The position numbers were made by a program, and so were the translations under genes. A stretch of DNA of 64,000 bases. It comes from CAVXEH01 sp963805645 (GTDB lineage Bacteria > Chloroflexota > Limnocylindria > QHBO01). The notes under the pieces were generated by a model. The model was not told the origin of the DNA. It did not search any database and saw nothing but the letters and a program-made list of their open reading frames with translations. Where the stretch lies: positions 310,001 through 374,000 of the forward strand of contig CAWDVA010000006.1 in NCBI GenBank assembly GCA_963805645.1, read 5' to 3'. Of the stretch, positions 1 through 9,794 are shown one piece after another; the stretch's first letter is position 1; every line of letters begins with the position of its first letter.

Positions 1-851
1 GCCCACGCGCTGCCCTTCTTCGACCCGTTCCCCGGCAGGTCCATGGCGTCCTCGTCGGCGATGCGTCGCAGCAGGTCGGGAATGACGTCGCCCTGGCTGC
101 ACAGGACGCTGGTTCCGTGCTCGCCGCCCACGGTGCGCAGGTGCCGGGCAGCCTCCGCCTCGTGACCCGGGTAGCCATCCTCCGAGAGGAGCGGCTCCTC
201 CCGGATGGGGACCCGCAGCGCCTCGGCCAGCGGCTCGATCGTCTGGCGGCACCGGACGAAATCGGCGGTCTCGAGGGCGGTCGGATCGAAGTGGGCCAGC
301 AGGCGGACCAGCTCGTCGGCCTGGAGGCGTCCACATTCGTCGAGGGGACGCAGGCGGTCGTCACCCGCCCAGTCGGACCGGCTGCCGGCGCTGGCGTGCC
401 GGACCACCAGCACGACCCGGCTGGGGGCCGGTCCCCGCACGAACCGCTCGAGCAGCTCCCGGTCCGTCTCGCGCGATAGTCGCTCGTGCGCCTCGGCCAG
501 GGAGACCCAGTCCAGCCGGTCCACCTCGCGGCCAGGAGTGAATGCGCCACCGATGGCCTCCATCGCCCACCAGCGCACGACCTTGGGTCGCAGGTAGCCC
601 CCGGACTGCTTGAAGTAGCGGGTCTCACCCAGGGGCCGCCCAAGGCGGACGCGGAAGCCCGTCTCCTCGAGGACCTCGCGAATCGCGCCGTCGATCTCCG
701 GCTCGCCGGCGGCCAGCTTTCCCTTGGGGAGGGTCCAGTCGTTGTAGCGCGGACGGTGGATGATGGCGACCTCGACCGCGACGCCGCCGTCCGACGGCGT
801 CTCCCGCCACAGCACGCCGCCGGCCGCGCGGATCGTCTCCCCGTCGGCCAT
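1..851 (-). CDS. NUDIX hydrolase fused to a histidine phosphatase domain (3' end beyond window)
   Basis: Two-domain phosphohydrolase; the window begins inside it, so the C-terminus is missing. Residues about 5-140 are a NUDIX domain with a complete NUDIX box: G44, E50, then R58-E59-V-L-E62-E63-T-G65. From about residue 158 a histidine-phosphatase (SixA/phosphoglycerate-mutase-like) domain starts with the V-R-H-A-S motif. This architecture is known from mycobacterial MutT1, which acts on 8-oxo-dGTP/8-oxo-GTP and dinucleoside polyphosphates; substrate here is inferred only. The ATG overlaps the stop of the upstream CYTH-CHAD gene by one base (TGATG), so the two are probably translationally coupled. 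The upstream reading frame is also open straight into this gene, so a longer fusion cannot be excluded. Confidence 0.85.
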   Translation of the reverse strand, partial: MADGETIRAAGGVLWRETPSDGGVAVEVAIIHRPRYNDWTLPKGKLAAGEPEIDGAIREVLEETGFRVRLGRPLGETRYFKQSGGYLRPKVVRWWAMEAIGGAFTPGREVDRLDWVSLAEAHERLSRETDRELLERFVRGPAPSRVVLVVRHASAGSRSDWAGDDRLRPLDECGRLQADELVRLLAHFDPTALETADFVRCRQTIEPLAEALRVPIREEPLLSEDGYPGHEAEAARHLRTVGGEHGTSVLCSQGDVIPDLLRRIADEDAMDLPGNGSKKGSAW

Positions 852-2354
852 CAGTGCGCGAGGCGCGCGTGGCGGCGCGCGAGGCGCCGCCACAGGCCGG
901 GGTACTCTGCCCGCGCCCGGTCGATGGCGGCTGGCGGCACGCTCCTCGAGGCGTCCGGCCGCGTGCGCGAATGCGACATCGGGGTGCGCGTCGAGCACGG
1001 CCCGAACCTCGTCGATGGTGACGGCATCGTCGTGCATCTCGCCAAGCCGATCCTGCAGGTCCGCGGCCCGCGATGCCAGTCGGGCGCAGGCGCGCTCACC
1101 CACTCCCAGCGCCGGGCCAATCGCCTCGGCGGCGTAGCGCAGACGCTTGACACGGATCCGAAGGGCATGGAAGCGCTCGACCGGATCGGCGGGCGCCAGA
1201 CTGGCGCCAAGGGGCTCGACGCGGCGCCAGGATCGTTCGAGCAGCGGGCGCAGCACCCGCCGCGCCGGCCGGGCAGCGGCGGGCGTCACGAGCGGGTCGC
1301 GGACCGCATCGAGCAGGCGGTCCAGGAACAGCCGATAGCGCTCGCTCCTCATCGCGTCATGAAGTGCGTCGGAGGCCACCGCGCGCCGCGCGTGAAGCGC
1401 CTCGAGAAGCGGCCCGAGGTCCGGCACCAGGTCCGGGGCCGTCGCCTCGAGCCGCTCGAGCTGCACGTCGAGGTCGCGCACCGCACCGAGGTGATCGGCG
1501 AGCCAGCGGAGCTCCTCTCCGATCCCCGCCGCCCAGGCGGCATCCATCAGCGTCCGGAAGGTGCGCAGGTCGCTGCGCAACCGCCTCGTCGCCACCCGCA
1601 TCTGGTGCAGGCCCTCGACGTCGCCCAGGCGGGTGGCCGGGTCATGCGCCACGAGGCGCGCCATGCCGGCGGCCAGCGCAGCCGCCACCGCGTCGCGCCC
1701 GGTCGCATCGGGGCCGAGGACCGGCACCACGACGTCGGGAGAGGCCGAGGCGCGAGGACCCAGGGCGCGGATGGCCTTGGGCAGCGGCTCGGCCAGGACG
1801 GCGCCGGCGCGACGCAGGCGCACGGCGATGGGTTGCAGGGCGGAGAGGTCCGGGCCGCGGCTCTCGATCTCAAGCTCCCGGAAGCGCGACACGACGCGCT
1901 CGCCGTCCAGGACCGACACCTCGTCGTCGAACAGCTCCGCCAGGGGCTGCTGGTTCGCGCCGCACAGGCGCCAGCGCCGGCGTCGGGTCTGCAGCGTCGC
2001 GACCGCCTGGATCGGGGCCGTGCGGACAAGTGCCGTGACGAGCTCGCTGGCCTCGGGCGGGACCGTGTCGGCGCCGCCCGGGAAGTGGTGCTCATCGCGC
2101 TCGGTGGCGTCGTGGCCGGGAATGCGGAGCTTGAGCGTCCAGCCGGGCCCTTCTTCGTCGCCGGTGCGATATCGGAGCGTCACCCCCGCGCGAGCCAGGC
2201 GCAGGTCCGCCGTGTCGTGGTACGTGCTCCGCAGGCTGAGCTCGGGGAGCTCGTCCATGGAGATGACGCCAAGCCCGTCGTCCACGAGGTCCGGCATGAC
2301 CAGCGATCCCGGCGCCGCGAGCTTCAGCTCGCGCTCACGTGCTCTGGTCAGCAC
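851..2354 (-). CDS. CYTH-CHAD domain protein with an apparent +1 frameshift near its end
   Basis: N-terminal CYTH domain (starts R-E-R-E-L-K-L, triphosphate-tunnel fold), then a CHAD helical domain with the typical L-H-Q-M-R-V-A-T-R-R-L-R stretch, L-G-A-V-R-D-L-D-V and a final L-R-Y-A-A-E. CHAD domains are known to bind inorganic polyphosphate, which fits the adjacent ppk. The GTG start lies inside the last codons of ppk (20-base overlap). The CHAD frame is clear down to about position 940. The natural ending (A-I-D-R-A-R-A-E-Y-P-G-L-W, then TGA at 851-853) is in the +1 frame, where third positions are again nearly all G/C. One extra base near 926-937 explains this. Without the shift the frame runs into the NUDIX gene without a stop, after about 25 P/R/A-rich residues. 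Confidence 0.8.
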
Positions 2355-4443
2355 GCTGCATCAGCTCGCGCTGCAGGTCGATCCGCGGCACGTCCTCCGC
2401 GGGAGCGACGCGCGCCCAGCAGCCATCGGAGCCAAGCGTCCACATGCCGACATTGTCCTGCATGGCGAGATCGAGGATGCCGAGCAGGCGTCGCGTGGAG
2501 GCGGCGTCCACGACGCGCACCAGCGTCTCCACCCGGCGATCGAGGTTCCGATGCATGAGGTCGGCGCTGCCGATCAGGACCTCGTCCGACCCGCCGTTGC
2601 GGAAGTGCAGGATCCGAGAGTGCTCCAGGAATCGGCCCAGGATGCTGCGCACGGTGATCCGCTCGGAGAGGCCGGGAACACCGGGCCGCAGCGCGCAGAT
2701 GGCCCTCACCAGGAGGTCGACCCGCACCCCCCGCTGCGAGGCGTCGTACAGGGCATCCACGATGGGCTCGTCGATGAGGTTGTTGACCTTCATCCGGATG
2801 AGCGCCTCCTCGCCACGATCAGCGATCCGCGCCTCGCGCTCGATGAGCTCCAGGAGGTGCTCCCGCATCTGCTGCGGCGCCACGACGAGCCGGCGGTACT
2901 CGCTGCCCCGCGAGTACCCGGTGAGGTAGTTGAAGAGGCTGCTGATCTCGGTACCCAGGACGGGGTCCGCCGTCAGAAGGCCCACGTCCTCGTAGAGGCG
3001 GGCGGTGACGGAGTTGTAGTTGCCCGTGCCGACATGGACGTATCGGCGAATGCGCTTGCCCTCCAGGCGCACGACCAGGCAGAGCTTGGCGTGCGTCTTG
3101 AGGCCGACGACCCCGTACACCACGTGGCAGCCGGCCTGCTCCAGGATCCGCGCCCAGCCGATGTTGTTGAGCTCGTCGAAGCGGGCCTTGATCTCGACGA
3201 GGACCACGACCTGCTTGCCGGCCGAAGCCGCCCGAACGAGGGCATCGACGATGGGGCTGTCGCCCGACGTCCGGTACAGGGTCTGCTTGATGGCCAGCAC
3301 GTCGGGGTCCGAGGCCGCCTGCTCGATGAATCGCTGCGTCGTGGCGGCGAACGACTCGTACGGGTGATGCACGACGAGGTCGCCCTCCCCGAGCGCGGCG
3401 AAGAGGTCCGGGGGCTCCGCGTCCGGCCGCGCGAGCCGCGGCGGGGTGACCGGCTGGAAGGCAACGTCCTTGAGATCCGGGCGGTCGATGGCGTGGAGCT
3501 CCATGAGGCTGACCAGGCCCAGCGGACCGGGGAGCCGATGCACGTCGGCCGCCTGGACCTGCAGCTCCCGCACGAGCAGGTCGAGGATGTGGTCCGGCAC
3601 GCCGTCTTCCACCTCGAGCCGGACCGCCGGGCTGAAGCGACGCTTGCGCAGCTCGTCCTCCAGCGCCTCGAGCAGGTCCTCGGCGCCGTCGTCGTCGATC
3701 TCCAGGTCCGCGTTCCGGGTGACCCGGAAGGCGTGGTGCTCGAGGATCCGCATCCCGGGAAAGAGACGCTCGAGGTTCGCCGCGATGACGTCCTCGATCG
3801 GCACGAACGTGCCCTCCGCCGGGCTGAGGAAACGGCCAAGCAGCGGCGGCACCTTGACGCGGGCGAAGTGCACGACCGCGGTCTCGGGATCGGCGACCTG
3901 GACCGCCAGGTTCAGCGAGAGGTTGGAGATATAGGGAAACGGATGCCCGGGGTCCACGGCGAGCGGCGTGAGCACCGGGAAGATGCGGTCCTCGAACTCG
4001 TCGTTCAGCCTGGCCCGCTCGTCCGGCACGAGGTCGGTCCAGCGACGGACCCGCACGCCGGCCGCGGCGAGCGCCGGACCAAGCACCTCGCCGAAGAGCC
4101 GCGCGTGGCGCAGCGCGAGCACACGGGCGCGCTCGGCGACGCGCTCGAGCTGCTCGGCGGTCGTCATCCCGTCGGCCGAGCGCGTCTGGGACAGCCCGGC
4201 GGCTTCCTGCCGGCGGAGACCCGCGACGCGAACCTGGTAGAACTCGTCGAGGTTGCTGGCGAAGATCCCCAGGAACTTCGCGCGTTCGAGGAGTGGCGTC
4301 ATGGGGTCTTCGGCAAGGACCAGGATCCGCTCGTCGAAGTCGAGCCAGGAGAGCTCGCGGTTCAGATATGGACGTTCGCCGGCCGTCGCGCGGTCGCTCG
4401 CGAGCGACGCGTGGCGCCGGGAGGTCGCCGGACTGGTCGTCAT
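2335..4443 (-). CDS. ppk: Polyphosphate kinase 1
   Basis: Makes inorganic polyphosphate reversibly from the gamma phosphate of ATP. The 702-residue length is normal for PPK1. The N-terminal helical domain opens with Y-L-N-R-E-L-S-W-L-D-F and contains N-L-D-E-F-Y. The phospholipase-D-like catalytic half shows K-T-H-A-K-L and H-V-G-T-G-N-Y-N, which hold the histidines used in autophosphorylation. It is divergent from pstS across a 260-base region with a Pho-box-like repeat, and the CYTH-CHAD gene starts within its 3' end. The layout suggests polyphosphate storage co-regulated with phosphate uptake. The start codon follows a TTGATT/TAGGGT promoter by only 9 bases, so the mRNA is probably leaderless. 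Confidence 0.97.
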   Translation of the reverse strand: MTTSPATSRRHASLASDRATAGERPYLNRELSWLDFDERILVLAEDPMTPLLERAKFLGIFASNLDEFYQVRVAGLRRQEAAGLSQTRSADGMTTAEQLERVAERARVLALRHARLFGEVLGPALAAAGVRVRRWTDLVPDERARLNDEFEDRIFPVLTPLAVDPGHPFPYISNLSLNLAVQVADPETAVVHFARVKVPPLLGRFLSPAEGTFVPIEDVIAANLERLFPGMRILEHHAFRVTRNADLEIDDDGAEDLLEALEDELRKRRFSPAVRLEVEDGVPDHILDLLVRELQVQAADVHRLPGPLGLVSLMELHAIDRPDLKDVAFQPVTPPRLARPDAEPPDLFAALGEGDLVVHHPYESFAATTQRFIEQAASDPDVLAIKQTLYRTSGDSPIVDALVRAASAGKQVVVLVEIKARFDELNNIGWARILEQAGCHVVYGVVGLKTHAKLCLVVRLEGKRIRRYVHVGTGNYNSVTARLYEDVGLLTADPVLGTEISSLFNYLTGYSRGSEYRRLVVAPQQMREHLLELIEREARIADRGEEALIRMKVNNLIDEPIVDALYDASQRGVRVDLLVRAICALRPGVPGLSERITVRSILGRFLEHSRILHFRNGGSDEVLIGSADLMHRNLDRRVETLVRVVDAASTRRLLGILDLAMQDNVGMWTLGSDGCWARVAPAEDVPRIDLQRELMQRADQST

Positions 4444-4452
4444 GGGAGGACC

Positions 4453-4482
4453 ACCCTAGCCGAGCATCGTCACGCGAATCAA
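4453..4482 (-). promoter_or_regulatory. Promoter of ppk, leaderless type
   Basis: Read on the minus strand: TTGATT (4482-4477), an 18-base spacer, TAGGGT (4458-4453), then 9 bases to the ATG at 4443. This puts the expected transcript start at or within a few bases of the start codon. Confidence 0.55.
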
Positions 4483-4562
4483 TAGGAGACCGGTCCCCTG
4501 TCGTCGCCGGCACGGGGACGAGCGACCGCTCGCGCCACCGCGTGCGCACGCCGCCGCGGACG

Positions 4563-4604
4563 CGCTTAACCAACCGTTGACGTGCCGTTAGGCGACCGTT
4601 AAGC
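4563..4604. promoter_or_regulatory. Pho-box-like tandem repeat between ppk and pstS
   Basis: Three copies of CCGTT[A/G] start at 4574, 4585 and 4596, an exact 11-base period, with T/A-rich GTTGAC, GTTAGG and GTTAAG cores. A partial fourth unit (CGCTTAAC) precedes them. PhoB-family regulators bind tandem direct repeats with one helical turn per protomer. The site lies between two phosphate genes and phoB is in the same operon. It sits about 100 bases before the pstS start and about 120 before ppk, so it could serve both. The exact -10 for pstS is not obvious. Confidence 0.6.
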
Positions 4605-4651
4605 GCCGGCCCCCAGCGTGTCACCTGCAATGGCGGAACGTTGTCTCCCCG

Positions 4652-4676
4652 ATCCGGGTCGAGCCCGGACCCGGAT
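4652..4676 (+). other. Stem-loop in the pstS leader
   Basis: ATCCGGGTC (4652-4660) and GACCCGGAT (4668-4676) form a perfect 9-base-pair stem with a 7-base loop. It ends 15 bases before the pstS ribosome binding site (GAGGAG, 4691-4696). No T-run follows, so it looks more like a stabilising leader hairpin than a terminator. Confidence 0.4.
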
Positions 4677-4703
4677 GCCCATCACCCTTTGAGGAGAGTT
4701 CCA

Positions 4704-5597
4704 TTGAACCTTGGCAGTCTTCGGACCGGAGCCGCGCTCGGCGTTGCCTCGGTCCTGCTCCTGGCGGCATGCTCGAGCAACAGCGGAGCATCGCAGGCGG
4801 CGACCGGCTCGGCCGGGAGGAGCATGGCCGGAGCCGATTGCGTCAGCGGCTCCATCACCGCCGGCGGGTCGACCGCGCTCCAGCCCCTCGTGGAGCAGGC
4901 AGCCCAGATGTACATGGCAGAGTGCGGCGGCAGCACGGTCAACGTGCAGGGCGGCGGGTCCGGGACCGGGCTGACCCAGGTTGCCGGCGGCGGCTTCGAC
5001 ATCGGGAACTCGGACGTCAAGGCGGAGGAGAAGCTCGACGCGACGGCGGCGGCCACGCTGGTGGACCATGTGGTGGTCAAGCAGGGCTGGGTCATGGTCG
5101 CCAACCAGGACGTCACCGGCGTCACGAACCTCACCACCCAGCAGGCGGCCGACATCTGGACCGGAAAGGTCACGAACTGGAAGGACGTCGGTGGCCCCGA
5201 CTTGAAGATCACCCTCATCATCCGGCCCGAGTCGTCCGGCACCCGAGCCACCTTCAAGAGGATCGTGCTGGGCGGCGCCACCGAGGCGTCCGGCACGGTG
5301 ACCGAGGACTCCAACGGCGCCGTGACCAACGCGGTGATCTCCACCCCGGGGGCCACGAGCGTCATCGGCTTCGCTTACTACCAGGACAACACCGACAAGC
5401 TGATCGGGCTGCAGCTCGACGGCGTCAACGCGACCCTCGACAACATGTCGAACGGCACGTACAAGCTGACGGCCGACGGGAACATGTACACCAAGGGCGA
5501 TCCCACCGGGCTGACCAGGGCCTTCATCGACTACATGCTCTCGCCCGCGGTCCAGACCACCATCGTCCCGCAGCTGTACTACGCCCCGGTGAAGTAG
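4704..5597 (+). CDS. pstS: Phosphate ABC transporter substrate-binding lipoprotein
   Basis: Captures inorganic phosphate outside the membrane and passes it to PstCA. The TTG at 4704 was chosen because GAGGAG lies 7 bases upstream and the product then begins directly with a lipoprotein signal ending L-L-L-A-A-C. Longer in-frame starts would bury this signal. The mature part shows the PstS phosphate-binding loops: T-A-G-G-S-T-A near the N-terminus, G-S-G-T-G-L, and R-P-E-S-S-G-T-R. Length is 297 residues, typical for the family. It is first in the pst-pho operon, behind the Pho-box-like repeat and a leader stem-loop, so it is probably induced by phosphate starvation. Confidence 0.96.
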   Translation: MNLGSLRTGAALGVASVLLLAACSSNSGASQAATGSAGRSMAGADCVSGSITAGGSTALQPLVEQAAQMYMAECGGSTVNVQGGGSGTGLTQVAGGGFDIGNSDVKAEEKLDATAAATLVDHVVVKQGWVMVANQDVTGVTNLTTQQAADIWTGKVTNWKDVGGPDLKITLIIRPESSGTRATFKRIVLGGATEASGTVTEDSNGAVTNAVISTPGATSVIGFAYYQDNTDKLIGLQLDGVNATLDNMSNGTYKLTADGNMYTKGDPTGLTRAFIDYMLSPAVQTTIVPQLYYAPVK

Positions 5598-5625
5598 GAC
5601 CGCCATTGCCGGATCCCAACCGATC

Positions 5626-6564
5626 ATGACCGCATCCGCTCCGACGGCGAAGGCTGGGCTCGGCGCCCGGCCTTCGCTGCTCGGCAGGCTGGACCCACCG
5701 CGCCGCCTGACGATGCTGGCGGCCGGGTCGATGATCCTGGTCGTCGCCGTCCTGCTCGCCTTCGTCACCTGGAACGGCGTGAGGCTCTTCCTGTTCGACG
5801 GGCAGAGCCCCACGCTCCTCTTCGACCCCACCTGGCGACCGCTCGAGTCCACGGACCAGGCCGTCAACTTCGGCCTGCTGCCATTCATCCTCGGGACCAT
5901 GGGGGTGACGGCGGTCGCCATCGCCATCGCGACCCCCCTCGCCATCGGCCTGGCGCTCTTCCTCTCCGAGGTGGCACCCCCCTGGGCCCGCCGCATCGTC
6001 CAGCCCTCGCTGGAGATGTTCGTGGGGATCCCGAGCGTGGTCTACGGCTGGATCGGCCTCACCGTGCTCGTTCCCTTCCTTCGCGGCAACCTGGGCTGGG
6101 CGGGCTTCCAGAGCGGGTTCAGCTGGTTCGCCGGCTCACTGGTCCTCACGGTGATGATCCTGCCCACCATCACCAGCGTCTCGTACGACGCGCTGCGGGC
6201 GATCCCATCGGACTGGCGGTACGCGTCCCTGGCCCTGGGGACCACGCGCTGGCAGACGATCCGTCACCTCCTGCTGCCGGCCAGCCTGGCATCACTCGCG
6301 ACCGGCGTGGTCCTGGGCATGACCCGAGCCGCCGGTGAGGCACTGGCCGTCCAGATGGTCATCGGCAGCCGCCCGGTGGTGCCCACCGGCCTGACCCAGC
6401 CGATGAGCACGCTCACCAGCCAGATCACCCTGGACATGGGCAACACGACCTTCGGCTCGACCTGGAACGACGCCCTGTGGACGATGGGCCTCATCCTGCT
6501 GGTCATCTCGGTCACCTTCGTCCTGATCGTGCGGCGGCTTCAGCGCGCGGGGTCGATGCGGTGA
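5626..6564 (+). CDS. pstC: Phosphate ABC transporter permease PstC
   Basis: Membrane permease subunit that forms the phosphate channel with PstA. It has six hydrophobic segments and the inner-membrane permease signature near the C-terminus (the E-A-L-A-V-Q-M region after G-M-T-R-A-A-G). Length of 312 residues is normal. It starts 28 bases after pstS, and pstA begins inside its stop codon (GTGA overlap). Confidence 0.96.
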   Translation: MTASAPTAKAGLGARPSLLGRLDPPRRLTMLAAGSMILVVAVLLAFVTWNGVRLFLFDGQSPTLLFDPTWRPLESTDQAVNFGLLPFILGTMGVTAVAIAIATPLAIGLALFLSEVAPPWARRIVQPSLEMFVGIPSVVYGWIGLTVLVPFLRGNLGWAGFQSGFSWFAGSLVLTVMILPTITSVSYDALRAIPSDWRYASLALGTTRWQTIRHLLLPASLASLATGVVLGMTRAAGEALAVQMVIGSRPVVPTGLTQPMSTLTSQITLDMGNTTFGSTWNDALWTMGLILLVISVTFVLIVRRLQRAGSMR

Positions 6565-7444
6565 GGCGCGCGATCGTCGCCGATCGCGTCGCGACCATCG
6601 TGATGTGGTCGCTGGCTGTCCTGACCGTTGCCCTGCTCGGTGCCTTCGTGGTCCAGATCATGTGGTCCGCCCTCGGGGTGCTGAGCTGGAGCTTCCTCAC
6701 CGGCGATCCGAAGTTCCTGGGGCTCGGCGGCATCGGCCCTTTGCTGTGGAACTCGTTCTACATGCTGCTCCTCACCCTGCTGATCACCGGGCCACTGGGC
6801 ATCGCGGCCGGCATCTACATGGCCGAGTACGCGGAGGAGAACCGGTGGACGAACGCCATCCGCTTTGCCCAGGAGACGATCAGCTCGGTTCCGTCCATCG
6901 TGGTGGGCCTCTTCGGCCTGATCCTGTTCGTGAACCTCACCGGCTGGGGCTTCACCGCCCTGGGCGGCTCGCTGGCGCTGTCCGTCTTCAACCTGCCGCT
7001 CCTGGCTCGCCTCACCGAGCAGGCGCTTCGGGCGGTCCCCGCGGAGGAACGGGCCGGCAGCCTGGCGCTGGGCGCCACGCAGTGGCAGACGATCCGCAAC
7101 GTGGTCCTGCCGCTCGCCATCCCCGGGATCGTGACCGGCGTCATCCTGACGGCCGGGCGGATCTTCGGCGAGGCGGCGGCGCTGCTCTTCACCGCCGGGC
7201 TGGCCACGCCGGTGAACTACGACTTCCTGAACTTCAACATCGCCGACCCGCGCTCACCGTGGAGCCCGTTTCGGGCCGCGACGACGCTGGCGGTCTACAT
7301 CTGGAAGAACAACTCGGAGGGACTCGGACCCAACGTCCAGGAGATCGGCAACGGTTCGGCCGCGGTGCTGCTCATGGCAGTATTGCTCTTCAACGTCGGA
7401 TCACGGGGCCTCGGCAACCTGGTGCAGCGAGGGATGAAGATCCG

Positions 7445-7448
<4 letters not shown>
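6561..7448 (+). CDS. pstA: Phosphate ABC transporter permease PstA
   Basis: Second channel subunit of the Pst importer. Six predicted membrane helices and the permease loop G-R-I-F-G-E-A-A-A are visible. The GTG at 6561 overlaps the pstC TGA in a GTGA arrangement and begins V-R-R-A-I-V-A-D-R-V. An upstream ATG at 6477 would overlap 84 bases of pstC and add non-homologous sequence, so it was rejected. Length is 295 residues. Confidence 0.95.
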
Positions 7449-8328
<880 letters not shown>

Positions 8329-8329
<1 letters not shown>

Positions 8330-9075
8330 TGGCGGACGAGACACCGATGGCGGACGAGACACCGATGGCGGACCTCCCCCGTCGCCCGGGCGACGGCGAT
8401 CCGGAGCACCGGCGCCCGTCGCTCCGACCCACCTTCGACGAGGAGCTCGAGTCGCTGCGAGACGACGTGCTGCGCCTGGGCGGCCGGGTCACAGACGCCA
8501 TCGACCGGGCGGCCACCGCCCTTGTCGAGCGGGACGTCGACCTCGCCGACCGGGTCCGCTGGGCGGACGACGAGACGAACGAGCTCCAGCGTCGGGTCAA
8601 CGCCGAGATCACGACCACCATCGCCACCCAGGGCCCCATGGCCCGGGACGTTCGCATCCTGCTGGGCCTGCACCACGCGGCGGCCGAGCTGGAACGGATG
8701 GGCGACTACGCGGTGAACATCGCCAAGCTCGCCCAGCAGATGGCATCGGAGCCGGAGACCGCGGTCTTCCCCCAGATCCCGCGCATGGCGCAGATCTGCC
8801 GTGAGCAGCTCCGGGCCGCGATGCGCGCCCTGGTCGACATCTCCGAGGATGAGGCGCGCGCCGTGTGCGAGCGGGATGATGAGATCGACGAGCTGTACAA
8901 CGAGGTCTACGAGGCGGCCGTCGCGATGATGGAGGAACACCCCGAACGGGCACGGCAGGCCACCCACCAGCTCTTCGCGGCCCACCACCTGGAGCGCCTG
9001 GGCGATCGGGTCACGAACATCGGCGAGGACGTCGTCTACCTGGCCACCGGCCGGGTAGAGGACCTCAACACCTGA
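8329..9075 (+). CDS. phoU: Phosphate uptake and signalling regulator PhoU
   Basis: All-helical PhoU links the Pst transporter to the PhoR kinase and restrains phosphate uptake. Two PhoU repeats are visible: one from about residue 40 with V-T-D-A-I-D-R-A, and a second around M-A-Q-I-C-R-E-Q-L. E-R-M-G-D-Y-A and E-R-L-G-D-R-V-T-N-I are the expected metal-cluster motifs. The ATG shares one base with the pstB stop. The first 15 residues contain M-A-D-E-T-P twice plus M-A-D, from an 18-base direct repeat that also supplies three possible start codons; the third (M-A-D-L-P-R-R) would give a normal-length PhoU. Confidence 0.95.
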
Positions 9076-9080
9076 CCGCC

Positions 9081-9794
9081 ATGGCCGCCGTCCGCCGCAA
9101 GATCCTGCTGGTCGAGGATGACCGCACGCTCCGCCAGGCGCTCGCCTTCAACCTGGCTCGCGAGGGCTACGACCTGGTGTCGGCGGGCGACGGGGAGTCG
9201 GCGCTGGGCATCGCCCGCGCCCAGGCGCCCGACCTCATCCTGCTCGACGTGATGCTCCCCGGCATGAGCGGGATCGAGCTGCTGCGGACACTCCGACGCG
9301 AGGGCCGGGACATGCCGGTGATCGTGCTCTCGGCGAAGGGCGACGAGATCGATCGGGTGGTGGGCCTCAAGGTCGGAGCGGATGACTACATCGCCAAGCC
9401 GTTCTCCCGCCCCGAGCTGTTGGCCCGGATCGAAGCCGTCCTGCGCCGGAATCGGCGGGGCGCACCGGAGCCGGACGCATCGCCGGAGACGGTCCGCCTG
9501 GGGTCCATCGAGATCGACCGTGGACGGCGCGAGCTGCGGATCGGTGGCGCGCCCGTCCACGTCACCACCAAGGAGTTCGAGCTCCTGGCCTACCTCGCCG
9601 ACCACCCGGGCCGCATCTTCACCCGCGACCAGCTGCTCACCCGGGTCTGGGGGTACGACTACGTTGGCGACGGGCGGACGGTGGACGTGCACATCAGCTG
9701 GCTGCGCACCAAGCTGCGCGCCGCCGACGGGCACAACTATTTCAGGACGGTGCGTGGGGTGGGCTACGCCTTCGCGCCGCGGGAGGCGGCATGA
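9081..9794 (+). CDS. phoB: Response regulator, PhoB/OmpR family
   Basis: Receiver domain (residues 1-125) with the acidic pair V-E-D-D, phospho-acceptor D56 in L-L-D-V-M-L-P-G and the conserved lysine in I-A-K-P-F. A winged-helix DNA-binding domain occupies about 140-237 (T-K-E-F-E-L-L, then R-T-V-D-V-H-I-S-W-L-R). It lies between phoU and phoR, so it is very probably the regulator that binds the Pho-box-like repeat upstream of pstS. The phoR start codon overlaps its stop (ATGA). Confidence 0.95.
   Translation: MAAVRRKILLVEDDRTLRQALAFNLAREGYDLVSAGDGESALGIARAQAPDLILLDVMLPGMSGIELLRTLRREGRDMPVIVLSAKGDEIDRVVGLKVGADDYIAKPFSRPELLARIEAVLRRNRRGAPEPDASPETVRLGSIEIDRGRRELRIGGAPVHVTTKEFELLAYLADHPGRIFTRDQLLTRVWGYDYVGDGRTVDVHISWLRTKLRAADGHNYFRTVRGVGYAFAPREAA

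Noticed and set aside
1561..4485. A 974-codon open frame on the plus strand opposite ppk
   Set aside because: ppk has full-length family motifs on the minus strand; the plus-strand translation has no recognisable fold.
4641..4703. ATG-type longer start for pstS at 4641
   Set aside because: It would place 21 charged residues before the lipoprotein signal and overlap the leader stem-loop. The TTG at 4704 has a well-placed GAGGAG.
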